Shown here: positions 35,017 to 42,566 of the stretch, piece by piece
How positions within the stretch are numbered: position 1 is the first letter of the stretch
How the letters are laid out: every line of letters begins with the position of its first letter
Source of the DNA: Crocinitomicaceae bacterium
GTDB lineage: Bacteria; Bacteroidota; Bacteroidia; Flavobacteriales_D; Crocinitomicaceae
Reading direction: 5' to 3'
NCBI GenBank assembly: GCA_018402525.1
Contig: JAGYIR010000010.1
Location: 372,001-436,000, forward strand
Length of the DNA stretch: 64,000 nt
Position numbers and translations under genes: made by a program
Notes under the pieces: model-generated
The model's input: only the letters and a program-made list of their open reading frames with translations
Database searches by the model: none
What the model was told of the DNA's origin: nothing

Positions 35017-35268
35017 ATGAAATTGCTAATACCACTAGTTGTCACCATATTTTTGCTGAGCTTAACTGCCTGTACTTCGGAATATGAAGAACGTTTGAAA
35101 CAAGGTCGAACACTGAAAAAGCAATTGACCATGTTACATGGAAGCGATGTGGTCTCCATTTCTGGCAATGAAGAACCTGAGGTGATAGAAATTTACAACG
35201 AAATTATCTTGTTAGCAAAGGTTTCTGGCAATGAAGAACTTTTTTTGAAAGAGGTTTTCGAGAATTAG
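35017..35268 (+). CDS. Small lipoprotein of unknown function
   Basis: An 83-residue product with a lipoprotein signal (lipobox L-T-A-C, Cys19) and a short mature part rich in Glu, Lys and Leu with two G-N-E-E motifs. I recognise no family. It has an excellent promoter only four bases upstream of its ATG. Its stop overlaps the stop of the converging alkyltransferase-like gene. The clear signal peptide and promoter argue it is real. Function unknown. Confidence 0.75.
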   Translation: MKLLIPLVVTIFLLSLTACTSEYEERLKQGRTLKKQLTMLHGSDVVSISGNEEPEVIEIYNEIILLAKVSGNEELFLKEVFEN

Positions 35269-35615
35269 AGTTCTAACTCCGTAGAAGGATCCCAAAAACA
35301 TGCCTTTAAATCTATGATTGCGTCGTTTTTCACTACGATTCCTTCTTTACCTAATCGTTTTTCCATTTCATCTGCAGACGAAAAGTGATGTTTTCCTGTT
35401 AGTAATCCGTTTCGGTTTACAACCCTATGCGCAGGAACGTCATGATAGCTGTGTGCATTGTTCATCGCCCAACCCACCATGCGACTGGAGCGCGGAGTCC
35501 CAAGGTATTTTGCAATTGCACCATAGGAAGTCACACGGCCTTTTGGAATTAATCGAACTACAGCGTAAACATTCTCAAAAAAGCCATCGTTCTTTGTTGA
35601 GAGCGGAGATTCCAT
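35265..35615 (-). CDS. Alkyltransferase-like protein (MGMT fold without the acceptor cysteine)
   Basis: A 116-residue MGMT-C-terminal-domain protein. The family signature P-C-H-R-V is P-A-H-R-V here (Ala62), so the alkyl-accepting cysteine is replaced; the helix-turn-helix (K-G-R-V-T-S-Y-G-A-I-A) and arginine finger region (R-S-S-R-M-V-G-W-A) are intact. Such proteins (ATL type) bind O6-alkylguanine and recruit nucleotide excision repair rather than remove the alkyl group. It overlaps the glmS stop by one base and may be translationally coupled. The ATL activity is inferred from the family. Confidence 0.87.
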   Translation of the reverse strand: MESPLSTKNDGFFENVYAVVRLIPKGRVTSYGAIAKYLGTPRSSRMVGWAMNNAHSYHDVPAHRVVNRNGLLTGKHHFSSADEMEKRLGKEGIVVKNDAIIDLKACFWDPSTELEL

Positions 35616-37459
35616 TATTCTACCGTTACTGATTTTGCCAAGTTTCTAGGTTGATCGACATTGCAATTACGCATCACAGCAATATGGTAGGAAAGTAATT
35701 GAAATGGGATTGTTGCCAAGAGCGGTACCAAATGCTCGTCCGTTTCTGGAATTTCAATGGTATGATCCGCTATTTCTTTCACCTGAACATCACCTTCGGT
35801 AACGATTGCAATGATTTTTCCTTTTCGCGCTTTAACTTCTTGAATATTGCTTACTACTTTTTCATACGACGTACCTTTTGTCGCAATTACAAATACTGGC
35901 ATTTCTTCGTCAATCAAGGCGATCGGACCGTGTTTCATTTCAGCTGCAGGATATCCTTCGGCGTGAATGTAGGAGATCTCCTTTAGTTTGAGCGCACCTT
36001 CCAAAGCGACAGGGAACGAACTTCCGCGACCGAGGTATAATGCATTCGTTGCATTTTTATACGTTTCAGCAATTTCTTTTATGCCATCATTCTTATCGAG
36101 AATCTGCTGAACTTTTTGAGGAATTGCCTCAAGTTCAGAACAAATCGTACGGAATTTGGATTCACTGATCGTGCCTTTTTTCTTCGCCAGCGACAATGCC
36201 ATTAACGTAAGGACAGTTACTTGTGCTGTAAATGCTTTGGTGGATGCAACACCAATTTCTGGTCCTGCGTGGGTATATGATCCAGCATCTGTTATTCGCG
36301 AAATGGAAGAACCAACCACGTTACAAATACCCAATATCGTTGCACCTTTTGACTTCGCCAATTCTAATGCGGCAAGTGTATCAGCCGTTTCTCCAGATTG
36401 AGAAATCGCAATGACAATATCATTTTCATTAATAATCGGATTTCTGTAGCGGAACTCGCTTGCATACTCCACTTCGACATTAATACGAGCTAAATCTTCA
36501 AATAAATATTCGCCTACAAGTCCAGCATGCCAAGATGTTCCACAAGCGATCATGATAATGCGGTTGGCATTGATCATTTTTTGCTCGTAATCCTTAATTC
36601 CACCTAATTGCACCCACCCTTCAGCAGCGTTCAAGCGCCCCCTAAAACAATCTGTAATTGATCTTGGTTGTTCATGAATTTCTTTCAGCATGAAGTGCTC
36701 GTAACCTCCTTTTTCAAGCGCCTCTAACTGAAGCTCAAGCTCTTGCACGTAGGGAGTTTTTGCAACATCATCGATGCTGTACAATTTCAATCCCTGATCC
36801 AAATCAACGACAGCAATTTCTTCATCCTCCATGTAAACGACGCGCTTGGTGTATTCGACAATGGGGGTTGCGTCAGAAGCTAAGTAAAAATCACCTTCTT
36901 TACCAATTCCCACCACCAAAGGACTACTTTTTCTAGCTGCAATTAATTGACGTGGATTTTCTTTTGACAACACTACAATTGCATAGGCTCCCACGACATG
37001 TTGAAGTGCCAATCGCACAGCTTCACCAATAGAAACATTCGATTTTTTCTTAATATCATCGATCAGGTAGGTGAGTACTTCAGTATCGGTTTCACTTTTG
37101 AATGTGTACCCAAGATTAATGAGCTCACGTTTTAATGAGTCGTAATTTTCAATAATTCCATTGTGAATTAGCGCAATATCGCCATCTTCAGAATAGTGTG
37201 GATGCGCATTGACATCATTAGGAGCACCGTGAGTCGCCCAACGCGTATGTCCAATTCCCGCCGATCCTAATCGGTCCTTACCCTCGGTAAACTCTTCTAA
37301 GTTGGCGACTTTACCTTGTTTTTTATAGATGTTAAGCTGACTTCCGTGTAACAATGCTATTCCAGCACTGTCGTAACCACGGTATTCCAAACGCTGCAAT
37401 CCTTTTATAATGATTGGATACGCTTCTTTGTGTCCTATATAAGCAACAATTCCACACAT
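35615..37459 (-). CDS. glmS: Glutamine-fructose-6-phosphate aminotransferase (isomerizing)
   Basis: A 614-residue GlmS, normal length. It makes glucosamine-6-phosphate from fructose-6-phosphate and glutamine, the first step of UDP-GlcNAc synthesis for peptidoglycan and LPS. The N-terminal nucleophile Cys follows Met1 in MCGIVAYIG, the glutaminase domain runs to ~240, and two SIS domains follow. The C-terminal tail ends with L-A-K-S-V-T-V-E, typical of the enzyme. No glmS ribozyme/riboswitch-like structure was seen in the short upstream gap. It is separated by 11 bp from the upstream DUF4270 gene. Confidence 0.98.
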   Translation of the reverse strand: MCGIVAYIGHKEAYPIIIKGLQRLEYRGYDSAGIALLHGSQLNIYKKQGKVANLEEFTEGKDRLGSAGIGHTRWATHGAPNDVNAHPHYSEDGDIALIHNGIIENYDSLKRELINLGYTFKSETDTEVLTYLIDDIKKKSNVSIGEAVRLALQHVVGAYAIVVLSKENPRQLIAARKSSPLVVGIGKEGDFYLASDATPIVEYTKRVVYMEDEEIAVVDLDQGLKLYSIDDVAKTPYVQELELQLEALEKGGYEHFMLKEIHEQPRSITDCFRGRLNAAEGWVQLGGIKDYEQKMINANRIIMIACGTSWHAGLVGEYLFEDLARINVEVEYASEFRYRNPIINENDIVIAISQSGETADTLAALELAKSKGATILGICNVVGSSISRITDAGSYTHAGPEIGVASTKAFTAQVTVLTLMALSLAKKKGTISESKFRTICSELEAIPQKVQQILDKNDGIKEIAETYKNATNALYLGRGSSFPVALEGALKLKEISYIHAEGYPAAEMKHGPIALIDEEMPVFVIATKGTSYEKVVSNIQEVKARKGKIIAIVTEGDVQVKEIADHTIEIPETDEHLVPLLATIPFQLLSYHIAVMRNCNVDQPRNLAKSVTVE

Positions 37460-37470
37460 AATGATTAGAG

Positions 37471-38784
37471 TTAGAAATCAGTATATAAAATTCTGATTTT
37501 TGGTTTTGATTTATTCGTTGTGTTTGGTCCGTTAAAGACAATTCGATCTGCCGAGGTACTGTGCAATAATGGCGATAGAACCAATCCACTATTTGGAACT
37601 TCTCCGTTCACGATTGCCTGCACATAGGCTCTTAAGTTTATTTTAAAAGACTTAGAAAAAGAGTCAAAAGTACCAGTGGTATTTACACTGAACAAATCTG
37701 TGGAACCGGGGATCAATCGCGTGGCTACAGAAATATCAAACCCAGGTGAATAGGGATTTCCTGTTTGATAAGCCACAGGAAGTTCAAGCACAGCTGAGTG
37801 TATCACTGCCGTTGAAGGGATATTTGATAATCCAGCGATTTCCACCACTGCACGTGAACCAAACGATTGCGTGAAATATTGAATTTGTCCTGTAATAGTA
37901 TCATTATTCACCGCTTCTACAGCTGTCATTGAATTGTCGATATCTACGTGGTTAAAATCCGCGCAGCTAGAGTTTATCAAAAAGCTAAATGTTTTTTGAA
38001 CACCATTTTGCGTGTAATACATTACCAATTTCGATGCAGGGTCATTTAAGCTAAAATAGGCTACACCACCATCTCCAGAAGACTGTCCGATATTATTGGT
38101 TCGAATATGTAAACCTTTAAAATAGCTCAAGAAACTTTCGTTTGTTGCAAATGTTGTGCTTCCTGACATTGCTTCAATAAGCATGCTTTTTGCCTTCGAG
38201 GTACTCAATGGAATACGCAACTGCGAATCAAGTGTGTCTTGCCCAACAACTGTCAAGTTTTTCGAGTTCACCTCGATGGTTTCCTTTCCAGGTTGAACGA
38301 GATTCGTGTTGTTTAGGTGTGCTTTTGTGGTAAAAGAGTAATAGGTTGAATCGATACTTAAATCTTCTCCAATTTCGTATACTTCAAATGTTTGAGGACC
38401 AGTTTTACCATACATGTTGATGTATTTCAATGCCAAAACAAACGAGTCAACGGCTATCGTATTGAGATCTCCGAAGTCAGGATTTAAACCCTCCAAGCGA
38501 AATTGCGTATAGATTTCTGCATTGTACCTTCCGAAAACTGGATCAACATAAGAACCCAAAAGTCCAAAGGCTGCATTATCTGAAATAATCGAATCGTCGA
38601 AATAGTTAAAGGTCTTTAACTGAAAGGTATCAATGCCTGCAGAGGCTAGTAATTGATTTTGGTCAATCACATTGCTTCCAAGTGGGTTTTCTTTCTTTTT
38701 ACAGGCGAAGAACAAAAAAACACTGAATAAAAAAGTAGCGGAAAGAAACAATCCTTTCCGCCACATGAATGGGTTATTAATCAT
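37471..38784 (-). CDS. DUF4270-family lipoprotein
   Basis: A 437-residue lipoprotein of a Bacteroidota-specific family (DUF4270). The signal sequence ends in L-F-F-A-C-K-K-K, which gives a lipobox Cys followed by basic residues. The body is beta-rich and contains the family-typical G-S-Y-x-D-P-V-F-G motif near residue 75. I start at ATG 38784, since the longer reading begins with TTG at 38808 and overlaps the upstream gene by 23 bp. It stands between the starch-synthase-like gene and glmS, an order conserved in flavobacteria. Function is not known; an outer-membrane or surface role is possible. Confidence 0.87.
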   Translation of the reverse strand: MINNPFMWRKGLFLSATFLFSVFLFFACKKKENPLGSNVIDQNQLLASAGIDTFQLKTFNYFDDSIISDNAAFGLLGSYVDPVFGRYNAEIYTQFRLEGLNPDFGDLNTIAVDSFVLALKYINMYGKTGPQTFEVYEIGEDLSIDSTYYSFTTKAHLNNTNLVQPGKETIEVNSKNLTVVGQDTLDSQLRIPLSTSKAKSMLIEAMSGSTTFATNESFLSYFKGLHIRTNNIGQSSGDGGVAYFSLNDPASKLVMYYTQNGVQKTFSFLINSSCADFNHVDIDNSMTAVEAVNNDTITGQIQYFTQSFGSRAVVEIAGLSNIPSTAVIHSAVLELPVAYQTGNPYSPGFDISVATRLIPGSTDLFSVNTTGTFDSFSKSFKINLRAYVQAIVNGEVPNSGLVLSPLLHSTSADRIVFNGPNTTNKSKPKIRILYTDF

Positions 38785-38785
38785 T

Positions 38786-39607
38786 TTATATAAGAACTTC
38801 TGCTTCAATTACTCTATCCAAAAATGCCGAAACTTCTTTCACTTGATGTTCTTCAGCGACAAAGTCTAACTTCTCGCATTGCGCTTCATCAAAAATAGCT
38901 TTTAGTTCAGGACTTATGTTATCACTAGCAACGCTTAAACCGTCAACATATTTTGTCACAATTCTAGAAATGTTTTCAAAAGAAGTATCCGTAAAATCTT
39001 TTGTTACATCGTCATCAAATCCGTCAAACTTAAGTTTTTCGGCAATTCTAGCATCCCAATTATTGTTAAACCCTTCGTTGTACATGTTGTAAACAACTTT
39101 CGTGTCAGCAAAATGAGGATCGTTCTTGTACAATTTTTTAATGTACAAAGGCATTAAAGAGGTCATCCAACCATTGCAGTGAATTACGTCTGGTTGCCAT
39201 CCTAATTTTTTCACAGTCTCCAATACACCTCTACAAAAGAACATCGAACGCTCATCGTTATCTGGGTATTCTGTTCCGTCTGGGTCAGCAAAAGTGCTTT
39301 TTCTCCTAAAATATTCTTCGTTATCGATAAAGTAGACCTGCATACGCGCTGCCGAAATGGAAGCGACTTTAATGATAAGTGGGTGGTCAGTATCGTCGAT
39401 GATTAAATTCATTCCTGAAAGTCGAATTACTTCATGAAGTTGATGTCTTCTCTCGTTAATTACTCCGAATCGTGGCATAAACACACGTATTTCTTTTCCT
39501 CCTTCTTGAACCCCTTGCGACAAACTTCTCGCCGTTGCTGATACCTCTGATTTAGGTAAAAATGGCGATATCTCCTGCGAGATAAAAAGTATTTTCTTTT
39601 TCTCCAT
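38786..39607 (-). CDS. Single-domain glycogen/starch synthase-like protein (GT5 N-terminal half)
   Basis: A 273-residue protein that corresponds to the N-terminal catalytic half of GT5 glycogen/starch synthase (full enzymes are ~480). The start K-K-I-L-F-I-S-Q-E-I-S-P-F matches GlgA, but the ADP-glucose-binding K-x-G-G-L motif is K-S-E-V-S here. It keeps D-V-I-H-C-N-G-W-M near residue 150. The C-terminal GT-B half is missing, so glycogen synthase activity is doubtful. Such proteins are encoded next to panC in many flavobacteria, as here (divergent). Likely promoter: TATTTTTG on the minus strand, 39642-39635. Confidence 0.8.
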   Translation of the reverse strand: MEKKKILFISQEISPFLPKSEVSATARSLSQGVQEGGKEIRVFMPRFGVINERRHQLHEVIRLSGMNLIIDDTDHPLIIKVASISAARMQVYFIDNEEYFRRKSTFADPDGTEYPDNDERSMFFCRGVLETVKKLGWQPDVIHCNGWMTSLMPLYIKKLYKNDPHFADTKVVYNMYNEGFNNNWDARIAEKLKFDGFDDDVTKDFTDTSFENISRIVTKYVDGLSVASDNISPELKAIFDEAQCEKLDFVAEEHQVKEVSAFLDRVIEAEVLI

Positions 39608-39634
39608 GAAATTTTTATTGGTAAAAATCGATTA

Positions 39635-39642
39635 CAAAAATA
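39635..39642 (-). promoter_or_regulatory. -7 element of the starch-synthase-like gene
   Basis: TATTTTTG on the minus strand, 27 bases before the ATG at 39607. A TTTTG at 39670-39666 could be the -33 element (spacer 23). On the plus strand TAGTTTTG at 39676-39683 lies 21 bases before the panC ATG and may be its -7 element. Confidence 0.5.
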
Positions 39643-39704
39643 TAGAAAAAAAAGCGGAACTTCAACAAAAACAAATAGTTTTGTCGTTCTCAATACGTCA
39701 CTCA

Positions 39705-40550
39705 ATGAAGGTTAGAACTGTGTTTTCAACGGTTGAATCGTTACAAAATAGACTAAAAAACGCAGGTAAATCAAACGGTATTGCCTTTGTTCCGACAATG
39801 GGAGCGCTGCATCAGGGACATATAGAGCTGGTGAAGCAGGCACTTGATTTATCCGAGACCGTAGTAGTTAGCATCTTTGTCAATCCGACCCAGTTTAATT
39901 CGAAAGAGGACCTTCAAAATTACCCAAGAACATTAGAAAATGATCTTAAATTGTTGGAAACTGCTAGAGATGTGATCGTTTTTGCACCAGCCGTTGAAGA
40001 AATGTATCCACCTAACTTCAAAACAATTGACGTCGAGCTGGGTGAATTGGCCAATGTGATGGAGGGTAAGTTTCGACCTGGACATTTCAGTGGCGTGATG
40101 AATGTCGTTCACCGTTTGTTTGAAATTGTTCAACCGACTTTCGCGCTGTTTGGAGAAAAGGATTTTCAACAGTTGGCTGTCATTCGAAGAATGGTAGAGC
40201 AGTTGAAATTAGATGTGCAGATTGTGCCCTGTGAGACCATTCGCGAAACATCAGGATTAGCAAGAAGTAGTAGAAATCAACGATTGAATTCAGAAGAATT
40301 GGAAGATTCCCTAATAATTATTGAATCAATGAGGTACGCTCAATCCCTCGTTGAACAGTATTCTCCGCAAGAAGTTGCAGAGAAGACAATTGATTATTTC
40401 AACAAGGGAAAATTGAGGTTGGAATACCTTGAAATTGTCAATCCAACAAACCTTCAGCCATTATATGAATGGACTTCAGGTGCTAGAATTTGCATCGCTG
40501 CATACTGCAATGAGGTGCGATTGATCGATAATATGGAATTGATTAAATAA
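39705..40550 (+). CDS. panC: Pantoate-beta-alanine ligase
   Basis: A 281-residue pantothenate synthetase, the usual length. It joins pantoate and beta-alanine with ATP, the last step of vitamin B5 synthesis. The start V-P-T-M-G-A-L-H-Q-G-H carries the HxGH nucleotide-binding motif at residues 36-39. The pantoate site segment F-G-E-K-D-F-Q-Q-L is present, and S-R-N-Q-R-L is the KMSKS-like loop. I choose the ATG at 39705 because the longer reading adds a lysine-rich, non-conserved N-terminus. panD follows 49 bp downstream and provides beta-alanine. Confidence 0.96.
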   Translation: MKVRTVFSTVESLQNRLKNAGKSNGIAFVPTMGALHQGHIELVKQALDLSETVVVSIFVNPTQFNSKEDLQNYPRTLENDLKLLETARDVIVFAPAVEEMYPPNFKTIDVELGELANVMEGKFRPGHFSGVMNVVHRLFEIVQPTFALFGEKDFQQLAVIRRMVEQLKLDVQIVPCETIRETSGLARSSRNQRLNSEELEDSLIIIESMRYAQSLVEQYSPQEVAEKTIDYFNKGKLRLEYLEIVNPTNLQPLYEWTSGARICIAAYCNEVRLIDNMELIK

Positions 40551-40571
40551 TGCTGGTTTTTAAAATTAATC

Positions 40572-40579
40572 TAACTTTG
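40572..40579 (+). promoter_or_regulatory. -7 promoter element before panD
   Basis: TAACTTTG matches TAnnTTTG and ends 20 bases before the panD ATG, so panD may have its own promoter in addition to read-through from panC. Confidence 0.5.
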
Positions 40580-40599
40580 CACAGCAATCAAATAGGAAA

Positions 40600-40950
40600 A
40601 TGTTAATACAAGTAGTAAAATCAAAAATACACAGAGTTTCTGTCACCCAAGCCGACCTAAATTACATCGGTAGCATCACCATTGATGAAGATTTGATGGA
40701 TGCTTCAAATATTGTAGAAGGCGAGCGTGTTCAAATTGTGAACATCAATAACGGTGAGCGACTTGAAACGTATACGATCAAAGGAGCACGTGGAACAGGA
40801 ACGATCTGTTTAAACGGACCGGCAGCGCGTAGAGTGGCGTTAGGAGATAAAATCATCATTATTGGCTATGGTTTTATGGACATCGAAGAAGCAAAATCTT
40901 TCAAACCGTCCTTGGTCTTCCCAAATGAACAAACGAACTTAATCGATTAG
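40600..40950 (+). CDS. panD: Aspartate 1-decarboxylase
   Basis: A 116-residue PanD proenzyme, normal length. It decarboxylates aspartate to beta-alanine for pantothenate and coenzyme A. The autocleavage site Gly24-Ser25 in N-Y-I-G-S-I-T-I-D is intact; self-cleavage makes the pyruvoyl cofactor at Ser25. The conserved T-Y-x-I (Tyr58 region) and the N-G-P-A-A-R motif are also present. It directly follows panC and is followed without a gap by a YbhN-like gene. Confidence 0.97.
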   Translation: MLIQVVKSKIHRVSVTQADLNYIGSITIDEDLMDASNIVEGERVQIVNINNGERLETYTIKGARGTGTICLNGPAARRVALGDKIIIIGYGFMDIEEAKSFKPSLVFPNEQTNLID

Positions 40951-42006
40951 ATGACCAAAAAGACAGTATTAGTTCTCGTAAAAACGGTTTTGCCTCTTTT
41001 ATTGGGAATTTACTTGTTTTGGTTGTTCTTCTCGAAAATGACAGACGAACACATTGTCAGTTTTAAAAGGGCACTGTCCGAAGCGAACTATTTTTGGATC
41101 ATTCTCTCGCTAGTTTTTGCGTTTATCGCTTTAGTGGCAAGAGCTGCACGTTGGAAGTACATGCTGGAACCAATGGGATATAAAACGCCTTTCTGGAATC
41201 GTTACCATGCGTTGCTCATCGGTTATTTGATCAATTTTACCATTCCCCGCGCTGGTGAACCTTCACGCGCAGCGATGTTATATCGTTCAGACGGTGTTCC
41301 GTTTTCAAAATCTTTTGGGACGATTATCGGTGAACGTGTGTTCGATATCATTATGCTGGGAATGATTACTGGCGTTACGATGCTCGTTGGATACGATGAC
41401 CTCATGCTGATTTTCGATCGAATTGCTGGACTGGGTGATTCTTCAACCCCAACCAACGAAATGAGCTCAACCAAGATCATTATTTATGCTGTAATAAGTA
41501 TGTTGGCCGTCGGTGGGATTTTAGTCATTTCTATCAGCAAGACATTGCGACTAAAGTTTTTGCAGTTCATTCGTGACATTGTCAAAGGTGCATTATCGAT
41601 TTTCAAATCCAAGAATCCATGGGCCTTTATTTTTTACACCTTGCTCATTTGGACGTGTTACCTACTCATGTTTATTGTTCCCTTTTATGCATTAGTAGAA
41701 ACGGCTGACTTCCCAATGAGTGGATTTTTAATCGGCTTCGTCGCTGGTTCAGTGGGAATTTCATTGACAAATGGTGGAATTGGTGTGTATCCATTGTTAG
41801 TTGGAATGGTAGTTGCGTTTTACCTTCAGAACGATTACCCAACTGACGCCGAGGGAATTGGAAAAGCGCTGGGAATGATTGCTTGGACTTCTCAAACGAT
41901 TTTAATGATTACATTGGGTTTATTATCTTTGGTACTAATCCCGAAAAATTTCTCAAAGGAAAATGACAAAACTCGAACAGCTCCAGAAGAAAATAGCCAA
42001 CCTTAA
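40951..42006 (+). CDS. Lysylphosphatidylglycerol-synthase-TM/YbhN-like membrane protein
   Basis: A 351-residue protein with about eight transmembrane helices, of the UPF0104/YbhN (lysylphosphatidylglycerol synthase transmembrane region) family. Recognisable features are N-F-T-I-P-R-A-G-E-P-S-R in the loop after helix 3 and the late G-F-V-A-G-S-V-G-I-S-L-T-N-G-G-I-G-V-Y segment. Family members act as lipid flippases or carry a fused synthetase, absent here. Its start directly follows the panD stop. The next gene overlaps its last 44 bases. Substrate unknown. Confidence 0.85.
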   Translation: MTKKTVLVLVKTVLPLLLGIYLFWLFFSKMTDEHIVSFKRALSEANYFWIILSLVFAFIALVARAARWKYMLEPMGYKTPFWNRYHALLIGYLINFTIPRAGEPSRAAMLYRSDGVPFSKSFGTIIGERVFDIIMLGMITGVTMLVGYDDLMLIFDRIAGLGDSSTPTNEMSSTKIIIYAVISMLAVGGILVISISKTLRLKFLQFIRDIVKGALSIFKSKNPWAFIFYTLLIWTCYLLMFIVPFYALVETADFPMSGFLIGFVAGSVGISLTNGGIGVYPLLVGMVVAFYLQNDYPTDAEGIGKALGMIAWTSQTILMITLGLLSLVLIPKNFSKENDKTRTAPEENSQP

Positions 42007-42481
42007 CGAGGCTAAGCTTACGGTTCAAACCTGGAAAAATGATGGGTTGAAAGTCGTTTTCACCAACGGTTGTTTCGATTTATTGCACAAAGGTCACGTT
42101 GTTTACCTTACACAAGCAGCTGATTTAGGGGATAAATTAGTCGTTGGACTAAACACCGACGCTTCTGTCAAACGCCAAGGAAAGGGAGGCGATCGCCCCA
42201 TCAATTCAGAAGATGCACGTTTAGCAGTACTGGCAGGATTACAAGCCGTAGATTTAGTGGTATTGTTTGATGCCGATACACCTTTGGATTTAATCCGAGA
42301 ATTACAACCAAATACCGTTGCAAAAGGCGCCGATTATGATCCAAATGAAACCGACGTGACATCCAAAAAATACATTGTTGGGAAAGATGTGATGCAACAA
42401 ACGGGTGGTGAAGTTGTCGCAATTCCATTAGTTGAAGGGTTTTCCACGACTGGAATTATAGAGATGATGAAGAAAGATTGA
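41963..42481 (+). CDS. rfaE2: D-glycero-beta-D-manno-heptose 1-phosphate adenylyltransferase (HldE C-terminal type)
   Basis: A 172-residue cytidylyltransferase-fold enzyme matching the adenylyltransferase half of HldE/RfaE. It adenylates heptose-1-phosphate to ADP-heptose for LPS core. The HxGH motif is at residues 42-45 in G-C-F-D-L-L-H-K-G-H. The C-terminal E-V-V-A-I-P-L-V-E-G-F-S-T-T motif is family-typical. No kinase domain is fused, unlike E. coli HldE. It begins 44 bases inside the preceding gene, a strong sign of translational coupling. A role in another ADP-sugar is possible. Confidence 0.9.
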   Translation: MTKLEQLQKKIANLNEAKLTVQTWKNDGLKVVFTNGCFDLLHKGHVVYLTQAADLGDKLVVGLNTDASVKRQGKGGDRPINSEDARLAVLAGLQAVDLVVLFDADTPLDLIRELQPNTVAKGADYDPNETDVTSKKYIVGKDVMQQTGGEVVAIPLVEGFSTTGIIEMMKKD

Positions 42482-42509
42482 TAATTGAACCATTCAAAAA
42501 TTTACAAAC

Positions 42510-42562
42510 TTAGGATACATTAACTCAGTGTCCTCCAAAACTCTGTCCCTCTGTGTTAAAGA
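42510..42562. repeat. Degenerate CTCTGTG-type repeat
   Basis: Between the converging rfaE2 and gpmI genes, TTAACTCAGTGTCCTC and AACTCTGTCCCTCTGTGTTA are partial copies of one another. Similar CTCTGTGTCCTCTGTG-like units are scattered in Bacteroidota genomes by my recollection. No hairpin terminator was seen here. Confidence 0.4.
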
Positions 42563-42566
42563 AGAG

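Noticed and set aside
37460-37470. A glmS riboswitch/ribozyme upstream of glmS
   Set aside because: The gap to the upstream gene is only 11 bp and glmS ribozymes are a Gram-positive feature; no room or structure for one.
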